From Methanoregula sp. UBA154 (GTDB lineage Archaea; Halobacteriota; Methanomicrobia; Methanomicrobiales; Methanospirillaceae): a stretch of 64,000 bases of DNA. The notes beneath the pieces are model-generated. The model made no database searches and had not been told where the DNA came from. It saw only the letters and a list, made by a program, of their open reading frames with translations. Positions within the stretch are counted from its first letter, which is position 1. Each line of letters starts with the position of its first letter. Positions 17,415 to 26,236 of the stretch are shown here, one piece after another. Location: positions 217,761 through 281,760 of the forward strand of contig DAPW01000011.1 in the NCBI GenBank assembly GCA_002502245.1, given 5' to 3'. The position numbers were made by a program, and so were the translations under genes.

Positions 17415-20400
17415 ATGCATAGTATTCAGGGTACCGGCATTCTGATTTTTTTTCTGGTGCTGATTTCTATTACTTTCTTTCCTGTCGTGTATGCAGATCA
17501 GACTCCGAACACAACCGACCTGGCCGCACCGCAAGGCCTGATAAATGAGAGCTACATCCCGTCAGAGAATGGTACAGGAACCACCACAACAATATTTATG
17601 ACACCCGGACTCATGGTTACAGAAACGCTCCAGACCGGTGAAACATCGGTGCTTGCAGCGAACGAACCTATACCACCAGCACCGACTGAAACTTCAGTTC
17701 TTACTACCACAACCATCGAACCGGCACAAGAGCCCATGGTTACCGAAACCGTTCTGCCTGAGGAAACCCTCCTGCTGGCAGTAAATGAAACTACGAAACC
17801 CACTCCACCGGATACATCCGCGACAACCGAACCGAGACCGGAACCAACTATCACGCTTAATACTATCCTGGATGAAACCCGGACTATCCCGGCCAATTCC
17901 TCGCGGGAAACCCTGCTGGCGCAACCGGGATCTCCCGGCAAGGCCCCCACGAACCCGGCATTCCTTGCATACCAGAACCGGATGAAACAATCCCCGGCAA
18001 AACAATCCCTTGCTAAAAAGAGTTCAATCGTTGTACTCAATGATGGCTCCACCTCTCGTGTATTTCTGGCGGAGGAAATCCCGTCACCTGTCGATTTTAC
18101 TTATACACAGGGTCTGCAGGTGAGTCTGGATACCAGTTACGTCCTGGACGGATCTGGATATCCGGGTTCGTATGACCTCAGAAACTATGGGAGAGTTTCT
18201 TCAGTAAAAGACCAGGGCACTGCCGGTTCCTGCTGGGCGTTTGCCGCGATCGCCTCGCTGGAATCCTCCCAGCTTCCCGGGGAGATCTGGGACTTTTCGG
18301 AAAACAACATCAAAAATACTCTTGCCAGCACGTACCCGGATGGGTTTGATCGGACATGGGATGAGGGAGGAAGCCGGGATATGTCCACCGCTTACATGAG
18401 TCGCTGGAGCGGACCGGTGCTGGAATCTGATGATCCCTACAGCGATGTGTCCGGCAGTTCGCCCGCAGGACTTTATCCCAGCAAACATGTTCAGAATGTG
18501 TATTTTCTGCCGGAACGATCCAGTTCAACGGACAATAACAATATCAAGGACGCACTGATGAACACGGGTGCGGTCCAGACTTCCATTTACTGGGACGATG
18601 CGTTTTACAATGTAACAAACCATGCCTTTTATAATTCCGTCATCAATCCTGATACCAACCATGCGATCACCATCGTTGGATGGGATGATACTTACAGCCG
18701 TACAAACTTTGTGACTATACCCGCCGGTGACGGTGCGTTTGTCGCGAAAAACTCTTGGGGCCCGCTCTGGGGCGATGACGGATATTTCTATGTATCGTAT
18801 TACGACCTGACCCTCGGCAACAGATGTACAGTATTTACCGGTGAACCGGTAACAAACTATGACCGTATCTACAGTTATGATCCGCTTGGCTGGGGGGCCT
18901 CCTATGGATATGGGACCACGTCAGCCCGTTTTGCCAATGTCTTCACCGCACAGTCAGCGGAAACCCTTAAAGCGATTGGGATGTACGCAACGTATTCCGG
19001 CAGCTACACCGCGAGAATATATCTTGACCCGGTTGGCGGGCCGATCAATGCCAGCGGGTATGTTGCAGAGACATCCTGGTCGGGTTCCCTGCCGGGATAT
19101 CAAACGGTTGATGTACCTGATGTGGCCCTGAAACCGGGACAAAAATTCTCCATCGTTGTTTCTGTATCAACGCCGGGGTGGGAGAATCCTATACCTATAG
19201 AAAAACCCGAACTCTATTACTCGAGCCATGCGACCGCCAATGCCGGGGAGAGTTACATCAGCTCGACCGGGGCAACGTGGACTGATTTGACAACGAGACC
19301 TGATATGTCCGAAGCCAATGTCTGTCTGAGGGGATATACGACGTTTCAGACGGTGACTGTGTATGATGCGCAGATGGTATCGCACACGATCCCGGGCACG
19401 ATGACGGCCGGCCAGAGATATCCGGTGACCGTGACGATGAAGAATACCGGGACAATGACGTGGAGTGAAGCGAGCATGATTCGGCTGGGCGGTGCTAACG
19501 CAGATGCCTATACATTCACGTTCCCGAACGTGGGTGGCCACCGCGTGAGTCTGCCTCCTGGGACTTCGGTTGCTCCCGGCGAATCATACACATTCAGCTG
19601 GACAGTTACAGCTCCTTCAACAGCGGGTACCTTTACCCCAACATACCAGATGGTCTGGGACGGGCATCAGTGGTTTGGGGCTAAGGCGTCTCAGGTGGTA
19701 GTAATAACTGCACAGACTGCAGATGTAGATGCTCAGGTAGTCTCGACATCGATTCCGACGACGATGACGGCCGGCCAGAGATATCCGGTAACAATAACGA
19801 TGAAGAATACCGGGACAATGACGTGGAGTGAAGCGAGCATGATTCGGCTGGGCGGTGCTAACGCAGATGCCTATACATTCACGTTCCCGAACGTGGGTGG
19901 TCACCGCGTGAGTCTGCCTCCTGGGACTTCGGTTGCTCCCGGCGAATCATACACATTCAGCTGGACAGTTACAGCTCCTTCAACAGCGGGTACCTTTACC
20001 CCGACATACCAGATGGTCTGGGACGGGCATCAGTGGTTTGGGGCTCAGGCGTCTCAGGTAGTAGTAATAACTGCACAGACTGCAGATGTAGATGCTCAGG
20101 TAGTCTCGGCATCGATTCCGAGTACGATGGCAGCCGGCCAGAGATATCCGGTAACAATAACGATGAAGAATACCGGGACAATGACGTGGAGTGAAGAGAG
20201 CATGATTCGGCTGGGCGGTGCTAACGCAGATGCCTATACATTCACGTTCCCGTACGTGGGTGGCCACCGCGTGAGTCTGCCTCCTGGGACTTCGGTTGCT
20301 CCCGGCGAATCATACACATTCAGCTGGACAGTTACAGCTCCTTCAACAGCGGGTACCTTTACCCCAACATACCAGATGGTCTGGGACGGGCATCAGTGGT

Positions 20401-21557
20401 TTGGGGCTCAGGCGTCTCAGGTGGTAGTAATAACTGCACAGACTGCAGATGTAGATGCTCAGGTAGTCTCGACATCGATTCCGACGACGATGACGGCCGG
20501 CCAGAGATATCCGGTAACAATAACGATGAAGAATACCGGGACAATGACGTGGAGTGAAGAGAGCATGATTCGGCTGGGCGGTGCTAACGCAGATGCCTAT
20601 ACATTCACGTTCCCGTACGTGGGTGGCCACCGCGTGAGTCTGCCTCCTGGGACTTCGGTTGCTCCCGGCGAATCATACGCATTCAGCTGGACAGTTACAG
20701 CTCCTTCAACAGCGGGTACCTTTACCCCAACATACCAGATGGTCTGGGACGGACATCAGTGGTTTGGAGAAACACTCAGTTCTCCGGTTCAGATCTTCTA
20801 TGGCGAATATTCGTATTCAATTGTCCATATCTCGGATACTCAGAAGTTGTCAGCATCTTATCCATCGACATTGAATTTTACCTTTTCTTATCTTGAGTCC
20901 ATCAAAAATGAGTATAATATCAGCGGGATTATTATCACGGGTGATCTGGTGGATTCAGGGGATAATGTCGCCCAGTGGCAAAATTATGCAGTTGCTCGCT
21001 CGCTGACAACAATCCCCCTGTATGAGGTATCTGGTAATCACGATTTAATGGGATCAGCGTCTGATTATTCGGCATTTGATACCTATGTTGGGGCTGGAAA
21101 AAGGAACTGGACTGCAGATATCAACGACTTCCTCTTCATCGGCATTGGATATACCAGAAATGCATTGAGCGAATCTGATGTGAGCCAATATAACAATCTG
21201 ATTATGTCAAAACCCTCCCAAATTCCAATATTTGCAACCCACAACTATTTCGATGGGGTGATATATCCATCCCCCCTGTCACCGCTTGGTACAAGCATCA
21301 AAGAAAATCTGGTGGTCAGAGATCCCACCGTCATCATGTGCGGACATATGCATGGGAATATCCTGCAATCAAATGATTATTATGGAAAAACCCTGGTTGA
21401 AGATATGACGGATTACCAGACTGAGGGAAACGTTGCCGCCGGAAAATTATATTCCGTGTATAAAAGTTCCGGCCAAGTGACCACAATCACTGCGAGAGAT
21501 TCCTCCATTTATCCTTCCCAGTCTTTTGGTCCGCAAATTATTGTGTATCAGAATTAA
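17415..21557 (+). CDS. Secreted papain-like protease / Ig-like repeats / calcineurin-like phosphoesterase fusion
   Basis: The 1380-residue exported protein has a signal peptide (residues 1-27, cleavage after VVYA). A Thr/Pro-rich linker runs to about residue 190. A C1A papain-type peptidase has all three active-site residues: C273 in AGSCWAF, H416 in NHAITIVGW and N446 in KNSWGPLW. A lectin-like beta domain of the kind found behind C1 peptidases (about 485-645) is followed by four NBR1-type Ig-like repeats of 121 residues (about 651-1120). The C-terminal calcineurin-like metallophosphoesterase (about 1135-1380) shows H1138/D1141 in HISDTQ, D1177 in GDLVDSG, N1208-H1209-D1210 in GNHD, H1276 in ATHNY and H1311/H1313 in CGHMHG. 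Both enzyme domains look intact. It is probably anchored to or released at the cell surface. Substrates are unknown. Confidence 0.88.
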   Translation: MHSIQGTGILIFFLVLISITFFPVVYADQTPNTTDLAAPQGLINESYIPSENGTGTTTTIFMTPGLMVTETLQTGETSVLAANEPIPPAPTETSVLTTTTIEPAQEPMVTETVLPEETLLLAVNETTKPTPPDTSATTEPRPEPTITLNTILDETRTIPANSSRETLLAQPGSPGKAPTNPAFLAYQNRMKQSPAKQSLAKKSSIVVLNDGSTSRVFLAEEIPSPVDFTYTQGLQVSLDTSYVLDGSGYPGSYDLRNYGRVSSVKDQGTAGSCWAFAAIASLESSQLPGEIWDFSENNIKNTLASTYPDGFDRTWDEGGSRDMSTAYMSRWSGPVLESDDPYSDVSGSSPAGLYPSKHVQNVYFLPERSSSTDNNNIKDALMNTGAVQTSIYWDDAFYNVTNHAFYNSVINPDTNHAITIVGWDDTYSRTNFVTIPAGDGAFVAKNSWGPLWGDDGYFYVSYYDLTLGNRCTVFTGEPVTNYDRIYSYDPLGWGASYGYGTTSARFANVFTAQSAETLKAIGMYATYSGSYTARIYLDPVGGPINASGYVAETSWSGSLPGYQTVDVPDVALKPGQKFSIVVSVSTPGWENPIPIEKPELYYSSHATANAGESYISSTGATWTDLTTRPDMSEANVCLRGYTTFQTVTVYDAQMVSHTIPGTMTAGQRYPVTVTMKNTGTMTWSEASMIRLGGANADAYTFTFPNVGGHRVSLPPGTSVAPGESYTFSWTVTAPSTAGTFTPTYQMVWDGHQWFGAKASQVVVITAQTADVDAQVVSTSIPTTMTAGQRYPVTITMKNTGTMTWSEASMIRLGGANADAYTFTFPNVGGHRVSLPPGTSVAPGESYTFSWTVTAPSTAGTFTPTYQMVWDGHQWFGAQASQVVVITAQTADVDAQVVSASIPSTMAAGQRYPVTITMKNTGTMTWSEESMIRLGGANADAYTFTFPYVGGHRVSLPPGTSVAPGESYTFSWTVTAPSTAGTFTPTYQMVWDGHQWFGAQASQVVVITAQTADVDAQVVSTSIPTTMTAGQRYPVTITMKNTGTMTWSEESMIRLGGANADAYTFTFPYVGGHRVSLPPGTSVAPGESYAFSWTVTAPSTAGTFTPTYQMVWDGHQWFGETLSSPVQIFYGEYSYSIVHISDTQKLSASYPSTLNFTFSYLESIKNEYNISGIIITGDLVDSGDNVAQWQNYAVARSLTTIPLYEVSGNHDLMGSASDYSAFDTYVGAGKRNWTADINDFLFIGIGYTRNALSESDVSQYNNLIMSKPSQIPIFATHNYFDGVIYPSPLSPLGTSIKENLVVRDPTVIMCGHMHGNILQSNDYYGKTLVEDMTDYQTEGNVAAGKLYSVYKSSGQVTTITARDSSIYPSQSFGPQIIVYQN
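19365..20790 (+). repeat. Four tandem 363-bp coding repeats
   Basis: Units begin at about 19365, 19728, 20091 and 20454 (GATGCNCAG) and are exactly 363 bases apart. Each encodes a 121-residue NBR1-like Ig domain with MTWSEASMIRLGG or MTWSEESMIRLGG and YQMVWDGHQWFG. Units differ at only a handful of bases, including many unchanged synonymous sites. The last unit ends early where the phosphoesterase begins. Confidence 0.93.
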
Positions 21558-21620
21558 TCTATTGTTTAACAGGGCGGTAAACTCAATATTGATTCCGATA
21601 ACGAGGACAACTGAAAAAAA

Positions 21621-22706
21621 TTAGGACTTACGCAAGAGCGGGATCAAACCGGCAGATCAAAATATTATAACAACACAAGAAAGGACTGTGAACAAGTCAC
21701 GGAAGATAACCGACTTGGATTACATCAATTTTCTGGTAGCAGCGCAATGCGATGTCTCGTGTGTCAAAGCAGCCGAATGTTATTCGGTGAACGGTCTGGT
21801 AGTAGCGCATGACAAGATCAACCGGTTTCTGACAAGGCAGTCCCTAACTATGGAGACGTTGTGGAAAGAGGTTGAACCATATGTCGAGAAGCGAAGCGGT
21901 TGGCTGATAATGGATGACACAGTTATCGACAAGATCCATTCGAAGCAGATCGAATTGACCTATTACCAATGGAGTGGCAAACATCATTCCGTTGTGAAGG
22001 GGATAGGCCTGATCACCCTGGCCTGGACCGATGGAACCAGTACATTCCCGATCGATTATCGGATTTATGACAAAGACGGCGATGAGTTGTCAAAGAACGA
22101 TCATTTCCGGGACATGGTCAAGACGGCATCAGGGCGTGGGTTTCAACCATCCTTCGTCATGTTTGACAGTTGGTATTCCGGGATTGACAACCTGAAGTGC
22201 GTCTCCCGACTCGGCTGGAACTGGTTCTCACGCATCAAGAAGAACCGAATGGTAAACCCGGACCATACGGACAATCGTCCGGTTTCTTCCCTCGCAATCC
22301 CTGATGATGGCTTGAAGGTCCATATGAAGAAATTCGGGTTCGTTCGGGTTTTTCATACCGTTAACAAAGATGGGAAAGAACGATACTGGGCTACCAATTT
22401 CCTGACCATGGACCACGAGGACAGAAGGAATCTCCAGGCTATCTGCTGGTCAATTGAAAACTATCACCGCGCTCTCAAAGAACTATGTTGCGTTGAGGAT
22501 TGTAAGATCCGTAAAGAGGCCGGCCAACGGAATCACATCAACTGCTCCATCAGGGCTTTCATCCGTCTTGAGGTCGTTAATCGCATCAATAACATCACTA
22601 TCTACAATGCTAAATGGGAGATTGTCAAGTCAGCCATTGCGGGCTATCTGGCACAGCCGAAATATGCGCTCTGATTTTTTTTCTGCGGGTTGTGCGTAAG
22701 TCCTAA
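21621..22706 (+). mobile_element. IS701-like insertion sequence
   Basis: About 1086 bases bounded by the 14-base terminal inverted repeats TTAGGACTTACGCA (21621-21634) and its complement (22693-22706). The single transposase gene fills most of it. Flanks are A-rich on the left (AAAAAAA) and AAAAT on the right, so a short AAA or AAAA target duplication is possible but cannot be proved. The element lies 64 bases after the stop of the fusion-protein gene and disrupts nothing visible. Confidence 0.85.
21688..22674 (+). CDS. IS701-like DDE transposase
   Basis: The 328-residue transposase appears full length. The predicted catalytic triad is D76 or D77 in WLIMDDTVIDK, D160 in VMFDSWYSG and E257 in WSIENYHRALKEL. 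The segment YYQWSGKHHSVVKGIGL and NDHFRDM are typical of a cyanobacterial and archaeal transposase group usually labelled IS701. Translation starts at GTG 21688 behind AAGAAAGGA. No frameshift or stop is seen, so the element may be active. The family label rests on remembered motif resemblance, while the terminal repeats and triad are visible. Confidence 0.85.
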   Translation: MNKSRKITDLDYINFLVAAQCDVSCVKAAECYSVNGLVVAHDKINRFLTRQSLTMETLWKEVEPYVEKRSGWLIMDDTVIDKIHSKQIELTYYQWSGKHHSVVKGIGLITLAWTDGTSTFPIDYRIYDKDGDELSKNDHFRDMVKTASGRGFQPSFVMFDSWYSGIDNLKCVSRLGWNWFSRIKKNRMVNPDHTDNRPVSSLAIPDDGLKVHMKKFGFVRVFHTVNKDGKERYWATNFLTMDHEDRRNLQAICWSIENYHRALKELCCVEDCKIRKEAGQRNHINCSIRAFIRLEVVNRINNITIYNAKWEIVKSAIAGYLAQPKYAL

Positions 22707-23044
22707 AAATCACACAAAGCCAGTAACGAAAAAAAACGGAATGACGATGGGGTCACAGGTTTCTGCTGTTATGCTGGATACCGTTTATGACGACATTGGG
22801 GCGGGTATAAATCTCTGAATATCCCCCAAGTCTCTTCTTCATACAACCATCCTCGTTGGCAATGCCCGATTATCGTAAAAGAGCAACAATTATTGACCGG
22901 GCCATCCAAATAGTGTCTGGAAATCGGATCGAAAAAGACTATTCATTCTATAATTTCTGAAGTTTACTAATTTTACTCAAGGAAAAAAGTACCACGGTAA
23001 CTACGATGCTGAATAAAAATCATACAAATGAAAAATCGGAAAAA
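22707..23044 (+). other. Intergenic region after the insertion sequence
   Basis: No clear gene. A 32-codon frame at 22862-22960 (MPDYRKRATIIDRAIQ...) and a 23-codon frame near 22741 could be remnants of a broken gene but match nothing I recognise. ATTCTATAAT near 22943 is a possible TATA element for the GT2 gene. Confidence 0.35.
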
Positions 23045-23938
23045 ATGAAAATCTCCGTAATAATCCCTGCATACAATGAGGAACAAGCACTGAAACCGGT
23101 TGTAGACGAATATTTGCCATACGCAGATGAAATTATCATTGTCGATGATGGATCCAGTGATTCTACCTACGAAATCGCAAAGACACTTCTGAATGAAAAA
23201 GTTCAGGTGTTGCAGCATGAGAAAAACCAGGGGAAAGTAGCTGCATTACGAACGGGTGTGGAACATGCCACGGGAGACATCATAATTTTCACGGATGCAG
23301 ACTGCACTTATCCGGCACGGTATATTCCGGAATTTATCAATAAACTTGAACATGGCGTTGATTTGGTCCTTGGCTCCCGCCAGATAAACCGCGAAAATAT
23401 CCCTTTGTTTAACCGGCTGGGGAATTTTTTCTTTTCCTCTCTTGCAGCGTATATCAGCGGGAAGACCATTGTAGACAGCCAGACAGGATTCCGTGCTTTT
23501 CGAAAGGAAATGTTTGAAAAATTTGATGTCGAAGCAAGAAGCCTTGAATTTGAAACAAAAATGACCGTACGGGCAGCAAAACTGGGATACAAAATTGCAG
23601 AAATTCCGATTGAATATCGTGCGCGGGTAGGTACATCGAAACTACATCCAATAAGAGACGGGCTGAAGATGTTTTTTGGTCTTCTCGCGGTTTCCTGGAA
23701 TGATACTTCTCCGCTCGGAAAGATGATTATGTTCCCCAGTTTTATATTAATTTTAATTGGGATTGGTTTTGGTTCGATTGCACTCTATGAAAGACTAACT
23801 CTTTACCATCTGGTAAATGAATATTATCCACTTCTTGCAGTATTTTTCATACTTGTTGCAATTCAGTTAATGTCAATCGGGCTTATTGTGGATTATATCT
23901 CCAAGAAGATGGACCGGATTGAGGAAAAATTATCGTAA
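23045..23938 (+). CDS. Family 2 glycosyltransferase, polyprenyl-phosphate sugar synthase-like
   Basis: The GT-A domain shows VIIPAYNEEQALKPVV, EIIIVDDGSSDST, FTDADCTYPARYI (D-x-D) and DSQTGFRAFRKEMF. Two C-terminal membrane helices follow (MFPSFILILIGIGFGSIALY; YYPLLAVFFILVAIQLMSIG). This matches DPM1/ArnC-like enzymes that make a polyprenyl-phosphate sugar. ATG 23045 begins at MKISVIIP, the normal family start; ATG 23006 would add 13 hydrophilic residues. Downstream are a small EamA-type transporter and a GT-C protein, an arrangement like ArnC, ArnE/F and ArnT. Confidence 0.85.
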   Translation: MKISVIIPAYNEEQALKPVVDEYLPYADEIIIVDDGSSDSTYEIAKTLLNEKVQVLQHEKNQGKVAALRTGVEHATGDIIIFTDADCTYPARYIPEFINKLEHGVDLVLGSRQINRENIPLFNRLGNFFFSSLAAYISGKTIVDSQTGFRAFRKEMFEKFDVEARSLEFETKMTVRAAKLGYKIAEIPIEYRARVGTSKLHPIRDGLKMFFGLLAVSWNDTSPLGKMIMFPSFILILIGIGFGSIALYERLTLYHLVNEYYPLLAVFFILVAIQLMSIGLIVDYISKKMDRIEEKLS

Positions 23939-23981
23939 AACCATAATGAAAATGAATGTCATAAAATATGCTGAGGGAAAA

Positions 23982-24338
23982 ATGAACACTATTATCATTA
24001 TTTTAATAGGTATCCTTTTTGCATCACTGGGTCAGGTTTTCTGGAAAATCGGGATGAATTCGATCGGGGCGATCGATAAGTTCTCAATTCCCGGAATTAT
24101 ATCCATGTTTTTAAACCCGGTTGTGCTGCTCGGTCTTTTCATGTATGGCTTAAGTACAGTATTCTGGTTGATCGCACTTTCCCGAAAAGATCTCAGTTTT
24201 GTGTATCCGTTTATTTCCCTGACGTTTATTATCGTTCTGTTTCTCTCATATTTTATTCTCAAGGAACAGATTGGCACTGCCAGAATTATCGGTACGATTA
24301 TTATTATTATAGGCCTGATGGTTGTTGTGAAAGGATGA
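23982..24338 (+). CDS. Small EamA/SMR-type membrane protein, possible lipid-linked sugar flippase
   Basis: The 118-residue protein has four hydrophobic helices (IIIILIGILFASLGQVFW; ISMFLNPVVLLGLFMYGL; FVYPFISLTFIIVLFLSYF; IIGTIIIIIGLMVVVKG). The family motif near the end of helix 3 and the ALSRKDLSFVYPFISLTF stretch fit the DMT superfamily, ArnE/ArnF-like branch. I chose ATG 23982 (after GAGGGA) because the earlier in-frame ATGs at 23946 and 23952 add only a polar tail. Its place between a polyprenyl-phosphate sugar synthase and a GT-C protein supports a role in flipping the lipid-linked sugar; this is inferred. Confidence 0.72.
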   Translation: MNTIIIILIGILFASLGQVFWKIGMNSIGAIDKFSIPGIISMFLNPVVLLGLFMYGLSTVFWLIALSRKDLSFVYPFISLTFIIVLFLSYFILKEQIGTARIIGTIIIIIGLMVVVKG

Positions 24339-24370
24339 AACTCTGAACGATAGGACAAAATGGATGTTTT

Positions 24371-26122
24371 ATGTTAATTAATAGAATAGTTTTAAAATAT
24401 AAATGGCTTTTTTGTGTCTTTTTAATGTACACAATAATAACGTATTTTATGGTTTGTATGCCTGTTCACCCAGACATTTTCAAAATGTATTTAGGAAGTG
24501 GTGAAGTGGTCATGTGGTCAAACTATTTTTGGTGGTTTGACTATGCAGTGACATATTTACATGTTAATCCGTTGTCTGATCCTTATTTGTATTACCCAAT
24601 GGGTATGGATTTTATTGAAGGTGGCTTATTGCCGATGTTTCTATTCATCCCTCTAACTCATATTATGGGAAGCGTAGCAAGTTACAATATTTACGTACTA
24701 TCAACATTTGTCCTATCCGGTTTAGGAATGTTTTTACTTGTTGATTATTTAATTACTGATAAAAAAATTGCATTTATTGCAGGTTTAATTTTTGCTTTCT
24801 GTCCATTTCATTTTGCTGCTGCCATGGGGGGGCATCTCCACACTTTTAGCATTATGCTGCTTCCTTTTTTTGCCTTGTATGTGCATAAAATGTTTGATTC
24901 GCCATCAATAAGAAATGTTATCTTCTGTAGCATATTTTTTTCAGGAACTGCCTTATCATCGTGGACCATTGGTGTGATGGCATCACTATTTTTTGCTATA
25001 TATCTTATTCTTAACTTTCAGATTATTAAAAAGAATAATAATCTATCAAACTTGTCATTATTTGTCATAACCTCATCTATACTCATTTCCCCCGGTCTTT
25101 ACTACATTGTGAAAAATATTATTGATAACAAATTTCTTTCTTTTCCGATTGACAATTTTATTGCATATTCTGCAGATTTATTAGGATTTATAATTCCATC
25201 TCCAATGCATCCGATTTTTAACTCCTTTGTTCTGCCAATATATTCCCATTTCACAGGTAATTTTTCTGAAAATATTGTATTTGCAGGGTACACTGTTTTA
25301 GTTCTTTCATTTGTAGGATTATTATATTGCAGAAGTGCTAAAAAAATACAACCCTATATAGTAACGCTTATTGTCTCGTTTTTATTCGCTTTAGGTCCAC
25401 TATTACAAATAAACGGACAAAAATTTCAAAATTTTTATCTTCCTGGTATTTTAACGGTTTTCACTCCCGTTTTAAACATGATTCGAGTTCCATCGCGATA
25501 TGATATTTTAGTTATGTTTTGCTTCTCAGTAATTGCAGCATATGGAATACATTATTTGTTTGAAAAATATCAATTAAAAAAATCTCATCAGATTGTTAGT
25601 TGCCTATTAGTCGCATTTCTAATTTTATTTGAATTTTCAGCAGTAATCCCGAATCAGGCTGTTGTTACAACTCCTTCATTTTACTATACAATATCAGCTG
25701 ATGATGAGAATTATACTATAATGGATATTCCTGCCCAACAATCATCATTTATGCTAAGTGGAATGCAAAGTGGTGGGGGGATGAGATACTATGATGAGTA
25801 CCAAAAGATCCACCATAAAAAGGCAATTGGGGGTTATTCAACTAAAATCTATCCGTTATATGAGCAGAATATAGTTCAAAAAGACCCTGTACTTTTATAT
25901 TTATACTATCTGGATACGAGCAAACAACATGCTGAGGTTGATCCGCTTGAACACCTGCATCAGAAATTTGGAATTCGATATCTAATCATTCACCCAAAAT
26001 TTATGGATAATAATGATCTAAACAAATTATCAACATATCTGGGAAATACTTATACTTTGGATAATTCGGTTGAACAGGATCCTCTAATAATCTATAGATG
26101 TGACAGAACAAACCCGAACTGA
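24371..26122 (+). CDS. Multispanning membrane protein, GT-C-like
   Basis: The 583-residue protein has about 11-12 hydrophobic helices in the first 440 residues and an extracytoplasmic tail with YTIMDIPAQQSSFMLSG and FGIRYLIIHPKF. The loop after helix 1 includes WWFDYAVTYLHVNPLSDPY, and VHPDIF precedes it, resembling GT-C acceptor loops, but I see no textbook DE/DD pair that settles the family. It belongs to a poorly characterised group of membrane proteins in archaeal glycan loci. The gene is strikingly AT-rich compared with the DNA on either side, which suggests recent acquisition. Confidence 0.6.
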   Translation: MLINRIVLKYKWLFCVFLMYTIITYFMVCMPVHPDIFKMYLGSGEVVMWSNYFWWFDYAVTYLHVNPLSDPYLYYPMGMDFIEGGLLPMFLFIPLTHIMGSVASYNIYVLSTFVLSGLGMFLLVDYLITDKKIAFIAGLIFAFCPFHFAAAMGGHLHTFSIMLLPFFALYVHKMFDSPSIRNVIFCSIFFSGTALSSWTIGVMASLFFAIYLILNFQIIKKNNNLSNLSLFVITSSILISPGLYYIVKNIIDNKFLSFPIDNFIAYSADLLGFIIPSPMHPIFNSFVLPIYSHFTGNFSENIVFAGYTVLVLSFVGLLYCRSAKKIQPYIVTLIVSFLFALGPLLQINGQKFQNFYLPGILTVFTPVLNMIRVPSRYDILVMFCFSVIAAYGIHYLFEKYQLKKSHQIVSCLLVAFLILFEFSAVIPNQAVVTTPSFYYTISADDENYTIMDIPAQQSSFMLSGMQSGGGMRYYDEYQKIHHKKAIGGYSTKIYPLYEQNIVQKDPVLLYLYYLDTSKQHAEVDPLEHLHQKFGIRYLIIHPKFMDNNDLNKLSTYLGNTYTLDNSVEQDPLIIYRCDRTNPN

Positions 26123-26205
26123 GCTGATCAGAATAAAACCTAACTCTAGAGACCCATTTTCATATTATTAAAAACGGTATGAATAGCAAATGACACAAAC
26201 CATAC

Positions 26206-26236
26206 TATCTTAAAATCAAATTAATAAATTACATAC
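26206..26236 (+). promoter_or_regulatory. Promoter similar to 17384-17414
   Basis: CTTAAAATCAAATTAAT is centred 20-25 bases before ATG 26237, fitting a TATA box of a leaderless transcript. The match to the start-proximal sequence of the gene at 17415 runs without gaps for 21 bases. Confidence 0.5.

Noticed and set aside
17552..18052. 166-codon minus-strand frame opposite the Thr/Pro-rich linker
   Set aside because: Caused by the repetitive composition of the linker codons; the plus strand has a clear signal peptide and protease domain in the same frame.
19617..20630. Several near-identical 95-codon minus-strand frames
   Set aside because: They recur every 363 bases because the coding repeats do. 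They are shadows of the Ig-like repeats.
19365..20790. Tandem repeats as a CRISPR array
   Set aside because: Units are 363 bases, in frame and coding, with no unique spacers.
21614..21620. Target-site duplication of the insertion sequence
   Set aside because: The flanks are A-runs on both sides, so a duplication of 3-4 bases cannot be separated from chance.
22862..22960. Short frame after the insertion sequence as a gene
   Set aside because: Only 32 codons, no ribosome binding site or motif. It could be a gene remnant but cannot be supported.
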